This document shows positions 1-6,052 of a stretch of 8,837 nucleotides of DNA, piece after piece (the first letter of the stretch is position 1; every line of letters starts with the position of its first letter). The stretch comes from Gammaproteobacteria bacterium. GTDB lineage: Bacteria > Pseudomonadota > Gammaproteobacteria > DSM-19610. Location of the stretch: positions 1-8,837 of the forward strand of contig JAUXDG010000102.1 in the NCBI GenBank assembly GCA_030618475.1. Direction: 5' to 3'. The notes below the pieces were generated by a model, which was given only the letters and a program-made list of their open reading frames with translations, had not been told where the DNA came from and ran no database searches. A program made the position numbers and the translations under genes.

Positions 1-61
1 ATGGGCTATGGCGATATGCTCAATACCGTCGCGGCAACACAACACACTGGAGGATTGCCAG

Positions 62-1423
62 ATGCGTATACCACAAGTCGGTTTTTCGACATTTCAGATA
101 CTCAGCGCCGGAATCATGATCGCCAGCGCCGCTAACACAATGGCATCGGGCTTCGCGCTAATCGAACAGGGCGCCAGCCAACAGGGGAATGCCTATGCCG
201 GCGCAGCTGCCTCCGCTAACGACGCATCCACCATCTACTTCAACCCTGCCGGCATGACCCGATTGCCCCGCCAGCTGGTTGCCGGCGCACACTGGGTGTC
301 GACATCGGCCAAATTCAACGGCACGGCCACGGATCCCGCCGGCCTGCCTGCCTCAGGCGGCAACGGCGGTGACGCCGGTGAAACCGGTATCATCCCCAAC
401 CTGTATTTCAGCGCGCCGTTGGGTAGCGGCATCTTTTTCGGCGTCGGCATCAATGCGCCATTCGGACTGTCCACCGAATACAACGACGACTGGAAAGGCC
501 GCTACCAGGCCATCGAATCCGAACTCAAAACCATCAATATCAACCCTTCGCTGGCCTACAAGGTCAATAACCAGCTCTCTGTCGGGGCCGGTTTCAACAT
601 GCAGTACATCGATGTCAAACTGACCCAGGCCATCGACCAGGGCAGCCTGTGCGTACCCACCCAGCAGCAGCTTCAGGCTGCCGGCTTCCCGGGCGCCGAT
701 CCGGCCCTGTGCGCCGGGCTCACCCCGCAGGGCAGCGATGCTTCTGCCAAGGTCGAGGGCGACAACTGGGCCGGCGGCTACAACGTCGGCCTGTTGTATG
801 AGCCAGTGCCCAGCACCCGCATCGGCCTGTCCTATCGCTCAAAAATCCAGCAGAACCTGACCGGCAAGGCGAGGTTCAGGAACACCATCCCGCAATTCTC
901 CAGCTTCAATATTTTTGTCAAAACCGATGTCAGTGCTGATGTCGACCTGCCGCAGACCGCTTCATTGAGCGTCTATCATGACCTCAACAGCCGCTGGTCG
1001 GTGATGGGGGACGCCACCTGGACCGGCTGGGATAATTTCGACGAATTGAGAATTGAGTACGACTCGTTCCAGCCGGATACCGTTATCAACGAAAACTGGA
1101 ACGACGTCTGGCGCTTCTCGCTGGGCGTGGATTACCGGTATAGCAGCAGCTGGACGTTCCGCGCCGGCACAGCCTACGACGAATCACCGATTCCCGATGC
1201 CAGGCACCGGACGCCCCGTATCCCGGGCGACGACCGGATCTGGACGTCGCTGGGCTTTGGCTACCAGGCCACCGAGTCACTGGGTATCGACGTGGCCTAT
1301 ACACACCTGTTTATTGATGACCCGAAAATCAACAGCGGAGAACCCACGACCGGCAGCTTAAACGGGAGATACGACGATGCCGACACGGACATCATCAGCG
1401 CCCAGCTGGTATGGAAGATCTAG
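62..1423 (+). CDS. fadL: FadL/OmpP1/TodX-family outer-membrane transporter (long-chain fatty acid or hydrophobic-compound channel)
   Basis: Predicted 453-residue outer-membrane beta-barrel of the FadL family, which lets long-chain fatty acids and other hydrophobic molecules across the outer membrane. The start at 62 is chosen because GGAGGA (49-54) sits 7 nt before this ATG, and because it gives a clean signal peptide: basic MR start, hydrophobic stretch at about 8-24, likely cleavage after Ala28 (NTMA/SGF). An in-frame ATG at 8 would add 18 poorly fitting residues. The mature N-terminus (SGFALIEQGAS) and the following YFNPAG motif (Asn61-Pro62-Ala63) are FadL hallmarks of the plug domain. 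Alternating beta-strand patterns run to the end, which finishes on a typical amphipathic last strand (SAQLVWKI). Two cysteines (197, 217) bracket a predicted loop and could form a disulfide. Length matches the family. The substrate cannot be told from sequence, and there is no visible functional link to the sox genes. The upstream promoter is outside the window. Confidence 0.93.
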   Translation: MRIPQVGFSTFQILSAGIMIASAANTMASGFALIEQGASQQGNAYAGAAASANDASTIYFNPAGMTRLPRQLVAGAHWVSTSAKFNGTATDPAGLPASGGNGGDAGETGIIPNLYFSAPLGSGIFFGVGINAPFGLSTEYNDDWKGRYQAIESELKTININPSLAYKVNNQLSVGAGFNMQYIDVKLTQAIDQGSLCVPTQQQLQAAGFPGADPALCAGLTPQGSDASAKVEGDNWAGGYNVGLLYEPVPSTRIGLSYRSKIQQNLTGKARFRNTIPQFSSFNIFVKTDVSADVDLPQTASLSVYHDLNSRWSVMGDATWTGWDNFDELRIEYDSFQPDTVINENWNDVWRFSLGVDYRYSSSWTFRAGTAYDESPIPDARHRTPRIPGDDRIWTSLGFGYQATESLGIDVAYTHLFIDDPKINSGEPTTGSLNGRYDDADTDIISAQLVWKI

Positions 1424-1425
1424 GA

Positions 1426-1462
1426 GGGGGGGGCAAAATCGACAAAGGGGGCAGATTTACCC
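1426..1462. repeat. G-rich degenerate direct repeat after the fadL stop
   Basis: Directly after the fadL stop codon there is a run of eight G (1426-1433). It leads into GGGGGCAAAATC (1429-1440), then a second related unit, GGGGGCAGATTT (1447-1458), ending in ACCC. The GGGG-start units resemble one arm of the adjacent terminator palindrome (GGGGTCGGAGGAATT from 1484). They look like decayed copies of one short element. No function can be assigned from one window. Confidence 0.35.
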
Positions 1463-1477
1463 GTTGTAACTAAACGT

Positions 1478-1518
1478 AAAAAAGGGGTCGGAGGAATTTT
1501 TCCTCCGACCCCTTTTTT
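1478..1518. terminator. Bidirectional intrinsic terminator between convergent fadL and tusA
   Basis: The arm AAAAAAGGGGTCGGAGGA (1478-1495) is perfectly complementary to 1501-1518, with a 5-nt loop ATTTT (1496-1500). The GC-rich part of the stem is 12 bp and is followed by six T on either strand. It can therefore end transcription of fadL (+) and of tusA (-), whose stop codon lies 17 nt beyond. The same palindrome may be a copy of a dispersed repeat. Confidence 0.9.
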
Positions 1519-1534
1519 ATTAACCAGCGGCTGC

Positions 1535-1765
1535 TTACGCTTTCTTGATCAGAAATTCGTATTTACCACCGACTTCCTTTGATTCCAGCAGTTCATTACC
1601 GGTCTGCTTGGCGAAGGCCTCGAAGTCCTTCACAGAACCCGGGTCAGTCGCGATAATGCGCAGTATTTTGCCGCTGTCCAGCGTATTAAGCGCTTTCTTG
1701 GCCCGCAGGATCGGCAGCGGGCAGTTCAGTCCGGATGCATCTAATTCTTCGTCAAAATTTGCCAT
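1535..1765 (-). CDS. tusA: TusA-family sulfur carrier protein
   Basis: A 76-residue cytoplasmic protein of the TusA/SirA/YedF family. These small proteins carry sulfur as a persulfide on one cysteine. The defining CPxP motif is present (Cys15-Pro16-Leu17-Pro18, in GLNCPLPILRAKKAL), followed by the usual beta-alpha-beta pattern with the DPGS segment and a C-terminal strand (KYEFLIKKA). Length is typical. The start is supported by AAGGAG on the minus strand (complement of 1775-1780), 9 nt before the ATG. In tRNA thiolation TusA passes sulfur from IscS to TusBCD; in sulfur oxidisers TusA proteins also feed the rDsr or sHdr routes. Neither partner set is in this window. The gene diverges from the M48 protease gene; I recall the same pairing in Pseudomonas (PA1005/PA1006), which favours a housekeeping role. 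Exact role unresolved. Confidence 0.93.
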   Translation of the reverse strand: MANFDEELDASGLNCPLPILRAKKALNTLDSGKILRIIATDPGSVKDFEAFAKQTGNELLESKEVGGKYEFLIKKA

Positions 1766-2137
1766 CGTACAGCGCTCCTTAACGTGTATTGATGATTAAC
1801 CGTCAGTCGGTTCCAAAAGATGGGTCGCCTTTATAGGACAAGTACCGGCCAAACGCAAGCCCAACCCCCTGTACACCCCCTTTCACCAGTAAAACCTTTT
1901 GGCCACCCGACCAAAACCCTGTTACTGGAAAAAAGCACGAATCTGCGCCGAACGCGCACCATTATGTCAATAAAATACTCTTTCCCGCTGATTGCGCCAC
2001 TCCTCTATGGCATATTACATGAATCCATCGGCTGTTTACCGGAATGCCCCGCATATCAATAAAAGCTAAGGCTTATCCAAGGAAATTGCCAAGCCAATGG
2101 TAGTTTCCAATAGTCGACTAGGGTATTCTCTTGTCAA
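1766..2137. other. Divergent intergenic spacer between tusA and bepA, no gene seen
   Basis: These 372 bases separate two divergent genes. The tusA ribosome binding site and probable promoter occupy the left part. One open frame on + (1820-2062) has no ribosome binding site, no recognisable domain and a composition unlike its neighbours, so it is not called. The right end holds no clear Shine-Dalgarno sequence for bepA; a TATTCT (2124-2129) lies 8 nt before the bepA ATG. No convincing hairpin terminator or RNA gene was found. Confidence 0.7.
1830..1858 (-). promoter_or_regulatory. Candidate sigma70 promoter of tusA
   Basis: Read on the minus strand: a -35-like TTGCGT (complement of 1853-1858), a 17-nt spacer and a -10 TATAAA (complement of 1830-1835). 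The -10 matches 5 of 6 consensus bases and the -35 only 3 of 6. Transcription would begin near 1823, giving a leader of about 57 nt before the tusA ATG. Position and spacing are right, but the weak -35 keeps this tentative. Confidence 0.35.
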
Positions 2138-3595
2138 ATGAAATTTCGTTGGTTAATAACTGCTGTTCTGTCTGGAACACTCGTCTACCCTCACTCTTTT
2201 GTTTCGAGCGAAATAACCGGTAACGACTTGCCGGATTTCGGAGACTCCAGCGGTTCACTGATTTCGCCTGCCCAGGAAGTGGAACTGGGCGCGGCCTTCA
2301 TGAACAGTATTCGCGCTCAGGCCACGCTCGTCAGCGACCCGGAAATAGACGGCTACATCCGACAACTGGGTGACCGGCTGGTCGCCAACAGCGACGCCCC
2401 CAGCTATCCCTTCACCTTTTTCGTGGTAAAAGACTCCTCAGTCAACGCATTTGCCGGACCCGGTGGTTATATCGGTATACATACCGGCTTAATGCTTACC
2501 GCACGCAACGAAAGCGAACTCGCCGGCGTCATGGCACACGAAATCGCGCACGTCACTCAACGCCACCTGTTACGCGCCTATGAAAGTGCCAACCAGATGA
2601 ACCTGCCTACAGTGGCTGGCATGATTGCCGCCATTCTGCTGGGCGTAGCGACCGAAAACGCGGATGCCGGTATAGCCGGCGTTTCAGCGATTCAGGCCGG
2701 TAACATCCAGCGTCAGCTGAATTTTACACGCGCCAATGAAAAAGAGGCAGACCGTATCGGCATCCAGACACTGGCTCGATCCGGAATCGATCCCTATGGC
2801 ATGCCCAGTTTCTTCGAACGCCTGCACCAATCCACCCGCCTGTATGGCAATAGCATGCCGGAATTCCTGAGCACCCACCCGGTCACCACCGACCGTATTG
2901 CCGAATCCATGTCTCGTGCCGAGGAGTACGGCCACGGCAAAGAACTCGACTCCCTGGAATTCCAGTTAATACGCGTCCGCTTGCAGGTGCTGGATTCGAA
3001 CAACCCGCAAACTGCTCTCAAGGACTACCAGTCCCGCGTTAAAAAGGCGTCCGCCGGCCCCGCCGAACACTATGGGCTGGCACTGGCGTACTGGCGTAAC
3101 GGCGCTGACGAGAAGGCGCAGAAGCAGTTGCTGGCGCTGATGAAAGACGACCCGGATCGCACAACATACCGCACTGCGCTGGCGCAAATACAACTCGAAA
3201 GCGGGCAAACACAGGAAGCCCTGAGCCTCTACAAAGACACGCTGAGCCTGTACCCGGGCGACCTGATTATCGGCCAGTATTACGTGGCGGCATTAATACA
3301 GGCTGGCCAGGCAAAGCAGGCGCGCGCCCAGGTCCAGAAAATGTTACGCAATAAGCAGGCGCGTACGGCCGGGATTTACAAATTATGGGCCAAGGCTGCC
3401 AGCATCAGTGGTCCCGCCTGGGAGACAAATGTCGCCTCTGCAGAAGTCTATAACCTGTATGGCAGCCCCAAGCTTGCCATCGACCAGCTGAAACAGGCAC
3501 TTAACCATAAAGGCCTCAGTCAGTATGACCAGGCTCGCATACAGGCCCGTTTGAAGGAGTTAAAGCAGATCCTGGCAGCCCGCCAAAAAAGATAG
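2138..3595 (+). CDS. bepA: Periplasmic M48-family metalloprotease with TPR domain, BepA-like
   Basis: Predicted 485-residue zinc protease and chaperone of the BepA (YfgC) type, which helps assembly or disposal of outer-membrane proteins such as LptD; E. coli BepA has 487 residues. An N-terminal signal sequence (MKFRWLITAVLSGTLV) supports export and this start, though no clear Shine-Dalgarno sequence precedes it. The M48 domain spans about 40-260. It holds the zinc motif HEIAH (His134, Glu135, His138), the third ligand Glu201 in the NEKEAD segment (E-x-x-A-D pattern), and a STHP motif whose His247 corresponds to the regulatory histidine of BepA. An FAGPGGYIGIHTGL segment precedes the active site. 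Residues of about 285-480 form helical TPR-like repeats. It stands alone, between tusA (divergent) and the sox promoter; no terminator is evident after it. Some transcription could reach sox, but sox has its own strong promoter. Confidence 0.93.
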   Translation: MKFRWLITAVLSGTLVYPHSFVSSEITGNDLPDFGDSSGSLISPAQEVELGAAFMNSIRAQATLVSDPEIDGYIRQLGDRLVANSDAPSYPFTFFVVKDSSVNAFAGPGGYIGIHTGLMLTARNESELAGVMAHEIAHVTQRHLLRAYESANQMNLPTVAGMIAAILLGVATENADAGIAGVSAIQAGNIQRQLNFTRANEKEADRIGIQTLARSGIDPYGMPSFFERLHQSTRLYGNSMPEFLSTHPVTTDRIAESMSRAEEYGHGKELDSLEFQLIRVRLQVLDSNNPQTALKDYQSRVKKASAGPAEHYGLALAYWRNGADEKAQKQLLALMKDDPDRTTYRTALAQIQLESGQTQEALSLYKDTLSLYPGDLIIGQYYVAALIQAGQAKQARAQVQKMLRNKQARTAGIYKLWAKAASISGPAWETNVASAEVYNLYGSPKLAIDQLKQALNHKGLSQYDQARIQARLKELKQILAARQKR

Positions 3596-3670
3596 GGGCC
3601 TATTGGGAATAAAAGCTTTGCCTGCCCCGTCTTCCGGCTAAGACTGTTTAAAAATAACAAACCTGTCGTT

Positions 3671-3699
3671 TTGACTCTAAGGCGCCAGAGAACTATATT
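3671..3699 (+). promoter_or_regulatory. Probable sigma70 promoter of soxXYZA
   Basis: TTGACT (3671-3676, 5 of 6 consensus) is followed by an exact 17-nt spacer and TATATT (3694-3699, 5 of 6). This is the best promoter match in the window. Transcription would start near 3706, about 105 nt before soxX. The leader holds a small hairpin (TGCCAG 3762-3767 with CTGGCA 3772-3777) shortly before the soxX ribosome binding site. The surrounding 3596-3811 stretch has no gene. Confidence 0.7.
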
Positions 3700-3706
3700 T
3701 TAGAGT
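3674..3706. promoter_or_regulatory. Operator-like inverted repeat over the sox promoter
   Basis: ACTCTAA (3674-3680) and its exact reverse complement TTAGAGT (3700-3706) are separated by 19 nt, so the arm centres lie 26 nt apart. The left arm overlaps the -35 box; the right arm begins right after the -10 box and covers the predicted transcription start. A bound repressor would block polymerase. Sox operons in other bacteria are controlled by an ArsR-family SoxR, but no regulator gene is in this window, so the ligand protein is unknown. Confidence 0.45.
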
Positions 3707-3811
3707 TTTACATTAAAGCCTGTTTTTAACTCGCTGGGTTTGCTATCACTTCGCAGCCCATTGCCAGACAGCTGGCACAACACTTTACGAAGTGCACTGA
3801 AGGAGGACATG

Positions 3812-4192
3812 ATGCGGAAATTTCCCAGCATCCTTAAAACTGCAAGTTCTATGCTGGCGCTGGCCGGCAGTATGGCATTGCTCCCTGCTCCCGGCCTGGT
3901 CCTGGCAGAAGACGCCAGCTCGGTTGTAGATCAGGGCAAAGCGGTCGCATTCGATCGCAAGAAAGGCAATTGCCTGGCTTGCCACCAGATCGCCGGCGGC
4001 GACCTGCCTGGCAATATTGCCCCCCCGCTGGTGGCGATGAAAGCACGTTTCCCCGACAAATCCAGGTTACGCGCGCAAATCTGGGATGCTACCAAAATAA
4101 ACTCGAACAGCATCATGCCACCGTTCGGGCGTCAGCAGATCCTCAGCGAGAGTGAAATTAACAAGATTGTGGAGTTTATCTACACGCTATAA
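3812..4192 (+). CDS. soxX: SoxX, monohaem cytochrome c subunit of the SoxAX complex
   Basis: A 126-residue periplasmic c-type cytochrome. With SoxA it makes the SoxAX enzyme that oxidatively joins thiosulfate to SoxY. The ATG at 3812 is preferred because AGGAGG (3801-3806) lies 5 nt upstream; an overlapping in-frame ATG at 3809 would be only 2 nt from it. A Sec signal peptide (MRKF, then a hydrophobic core) is likely cleaved after Ala32 (LVLA/EDA). The single haem site is CLACH (Cys54, Cys57, His58). The conserved late NSIMPPFG segment provides Met102 as the probable second iron ligand, followed by the usual C-terminal helix (LSESEINKIVEFIYTL). Length fits the short SoxX type. First gene of soxXYZA, 33 nt ahead of soxY, and driven by the promoter at 3671-3699. 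Confidence 0.95.
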   Translation: MRKFPSILKTASSMLALAGSMALLPAPGLVLAEDASSVVDQGKAVAFDRKKGNCLACHQIAGGDLPGNIAPPLVAMKARFPDKSRLRAQIWDATKINSNSIMPPFGRQQILSESEINKIVEFIYTL

Positions 4193-4225
4193 CGCCGTGT
4201 AGAACGCAAATCAGGAGACAGACTA

Positions 4226-4699
4226 GTGATTGACATGAAACGCAGAACCTTTCTGAAAGGGTCCGTAGCCGCCGGGGCCATCAGCGCCGCGATGGGTGCC
4301 GGACTGTTAACCCCGCGCATGGTGCTGGCCGCCTGGCCTACTGCAGCCTTTGAAGCCAAGACTGTTGACAGCGCACTGGACGCCTTGATGGGCTCTCACC
4401 AACTGGAAGGCTCGGACAAAATTTCCATTCGCGCGCCGGATATCGCAGAAAACGGAGCCGTTGTGCCTATTTCAGTGGAAACCAGCATTGCAAATCCAGA
4501 GTCCATCAGCATCATCGCTGAAAAGAATGCATCGCCCATGACAGCATCCTTTCTGCTGGGTACCGGTGCACAAGGTTTCGTATCCACCCGCATCAAGATG
4601 GGCAAGACTTCCAGTGTGATTGCCGTTGTGAAGGCTGACGGAAAACTGTACAGCACTGGTAAAGAAGTCAAGGTCACCATCGGTGGCTGCGGCGGTTAA
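4226..4699 (+). CDS. soxY: SoxY, sulfur-carrying subunit of the SoxYZ complex
   Basis: A 157-residue carrier protein on which thiosulfate-derived intermediates are bound and processed in the periplasm. The hallmark is the C-terminal GGCGG (residues 153-157), with Cys155 as the attachment site. The N-terminus is a twin-arginine signal (KRRTFLKG, Arg6-Arg7), so the protein is exported folded, in family precedent together with SoxZ. Cleavage is likely near residues 35-36 (MVLA/AW). The start is set at the GTG at 4226 because AGGAG (4213-4217) lies 8 nt before it; the in-frame ATG at 4235 would be 17 nt away, too far, although starting there would also keep the Tat motif. The rest fits the SoxY immunoglobulin-like beta-sandwich. 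soxZ follows after 22 nt. Confidence 0.96.
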   Translation: MIDMKRRTFLKGSVAAGAISAAMGAGLLTPRMVLAAWPTAAFEAKTVDSALDALMGSHQLEGSDKISIRAPDIAENGAVVPISVETSIANPESISIIAEKNASPMTASFLLGTGAQGFVSTRIKMGKTSSVIAVVKADGKLYSTGKEVKVTIGGCGG

Positions 4700-4721
4700 T
4701 TAGATTAGAGGACATATCAAA

Positions 4722-5033
4722 ATGGCATCGATCAAGATTCGAGCAAAATTGAGCGGCGACGTCACCACTGTCAAGACGTTGATCAAGCACCCGATGGATA
4801 CTGGTCTGGTTAAAGACAAGAAAACGGGTAACGTGATTCCTGCGCACTTCATTCAGGAAGTCACCTGCGAACACGGCGGCAACAAGGTGATGACTGCCAT
4901 GTGGGGGGCGGCTGTTTCGAAAAACCCCTACCTGTCATTCAAGTTTACGGGCGCAAAAGCTGGCGACACGATAAAATTGAGCTGGGTCGACAACAAGGGC
5001 GAAAGTGACTCGGCAGAAACCCAGGTCAGCTGA
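4722..5033 (+). CDS. soxZ: SoxZ, partner subunit of the SoxYZ sulfur carrier
   Basis: A 103-residue beta-sandwich protein that pairs with SoxY and presents its swinging C-terminal arm to SoxXA and SoxB. Family signatures include the N-terminal IKIRAKLSGDVTTVKTLIKHPM strand region, the HPMDTGL segment (His23-Pro24-Met25), VIPAHFI (about 38-44), and a C-terminal KLSWVDNKGES strand. There is no signal peptide, as usual for SoxZ, which is exported together with Tat-tagged SoxY. AGAGGA (4707-4712) lies 9 nt before the ATG. It contains one cysteine (Cys49, in VTCEHGG). It lies 22 nt after soxY and 50 nt before soxA. Confidence 0.96.
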   Translation: MASIKIRAKLSGDVTTVKTLIKHPMDTGLVKDKKTGNVIPAHFIQEVTCEHGGNKVMTAMWGAAVSKNPYLSFKFTGAKAGDTIKLSWVDNKGESDSAETQVS

Positions 5034-5083
5034 TAAATATACAACCCGCCAGGATAATATCCATCACCGGAGGTGGAGAACCT

Positions 5084-5920
5084 ATGAAAAAACTGCTAAC
5101 CATCGCCGCAACTCTAGGCCTTATCAGTGCTGCATCCGTTGCAGTCCAGGCCAGTCCTCAACAGGATCTGAAAGAGTTCCGTGCATATTTCGCAGAACGT
5201 TTCCCTGACGTACCTTTCAAGGAATACGTCAATGGTGTGTACTCAATCGACCAGGCTTCCCGCGAACAGTGGGAAGCCATCGAGGAGTTCCCGCCCTACG
5301 AGCTTAATATCGATAACGGCAAACAGGCATTTAATACGCCGTTTAAAAACGGTAAAACCTATGCCAGCTGCTTTCGCAACGATGGCGTCGGCATCAAACA
5401 GGATTATCCGTATTACGATAATGCAACAGGCAAAGTCGTCACCCTGGAAGCTGCAATCAACGAGTGCCGCAGCGATAACGGTGAAGAGCCATTAAAATGG
5501 CAGAAAGGCGAAATTGCCGATATCTCTGCCTATATGTCCTACACTTCGCGCGGAAACAAGACCAATGTCGTGGTTCCGGGTGATGAAGGTGCCATGGCAG
5601 CCTATACGCGTGGCAAGAACCACTTCTATGCCAAACGGGGCCAGCTCAACATGTCCTGCGCCGACTGTCATCTGTGGAACGCCGGCAACCGTATTCGTGC
5701 CGACCTTCTCAGTCCAGCTCTGGGGCACACCACGCACTTCCCGGTGTATCGTTCCAAGTGGGGTGGCCTGGGTACCATGCACCGCCGTTACGGCGGCTGT
5801 AACAAACAGGTACGCGCCAAACCTTTCAAGCCTCAAAGTGATGAATACCAGGCGCTGGAATACTTCCATACCTACATGAGTAACGGGCTGGTTATGAATG
5901 GCCCGGGTGCACGCAAATAG
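5084..5920 (+). CDS. soxA: SoxA, cytochrome c subunit of SoxAX (single-haem type)
   Basis: A 278-residue catalytic subunit of SoxAX, the periplasmic enzyme that couples thiosulfate to SoxY with release of two electrons. GGAGGT (5069-5074) sits 9 nt before the ATG, and a Sec signal peptide is likely cut after Ala23 (VQA/SPQ). One canonical haem site is present, CADCH (Cys192, Cys195, His196). The conserved YGGCNKQVRAKPF segment supplies Cys239, matching the family's active-site cysteine that ligates haem and is found as a persulfide. The N-terminal haem site of two-haem SoxA is missing: only Cys96 (YASCFRNDG) and Cys128 (NECRS) remain. In single-haem homologues such as Starkeya novella, cysteines in this region form a disulfide instead. 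Last gene before the terminator at 5933-5964. Confidence 0.95.
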   Translation: MKKLLTIAATLGLISAASVAVQASPQQDLKEFRAYFAERFPDVPFKEYVNGVYSIDQASREQWEAIEEFPPYELNIDNGKQAFNTPFKNGKTYASCFRNDGVGIKQDYPYYDNATGKVVTLEAAINECRSDNGEEPLKWQKGEIADISAYMSYTSRGNKTNVVVPGDEGAMAAYTRGKNHFYAKRGQLNMSCADCHLWNAGNRIRADLLSPALGHTTHFPVYRSKWGGLGTMHRRYGGCNKQVRAKPFKPQSDEYQALEYFHTYMSNGLVMNGPGARK

Positions 5921-5932
5921 GCACCTTCGTGT

Positions 5933-5964
5933 AAAAAAGCCCGGTCACATGACCGGGCTTTTTT
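5933..5964 (+). terminator. Strong intrinsic terminator after soxA
   Basis: GCCCGGTC (5939-5946) pairs perfectly with GACCGGGC (5951-5958) around the loop ACAT, and flanking A6 and T6 extend the stem to 14 bp (5933-5964). It begins 12 nt after the soxA stop and lies 88 nt before soxB. It should end most soxXYZA transcripts and separates soxB from them. Confidence 0.9.
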
Positions 5965-6052
5965 GTTTTCGCCTTAGGAATAAAATACTCGCAAACACGT
6001 CTTTTTTAAGCAAGCCACTCAATGGTACTACTCGTCAAGTAAGGATCACAGC

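Noticed and set aside
1..61. Remnant of an upstream gene or an earlier fadL start at the ATG at 8
   Set aside because: Starting at 8 puts 18 extra residues before a clear signal peptide, and GGAGGA fits the ATG at 62; no recognisable upstream coding sequence is present in 61 bases.
1820..2062. 80-codon open frame on + between tusA and bepA
   Set aside because: No ribosome binding site, no recognisable domain, low-complexity start, and it overlaps tusA's probable promoter region.
5492..5869. 125-codon minus-strand frame opposite soxA
   Set aside because: It is a shadow of soxA's coding strand; the + frame carries a signal peptide and haem motifs, while the minus frame shows no domain or ribosome binding site.
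1969..5990. Shared 12-mer AATAAAATACTC upstream of bepA (1969-1980) and of soxB (5979-5990)
   Set aside because: A few 12-base matches are expected by chance in a window this size, and its distance to the two genes differs (158 and 63 nt), so it is not a convincing shared regulatory site.
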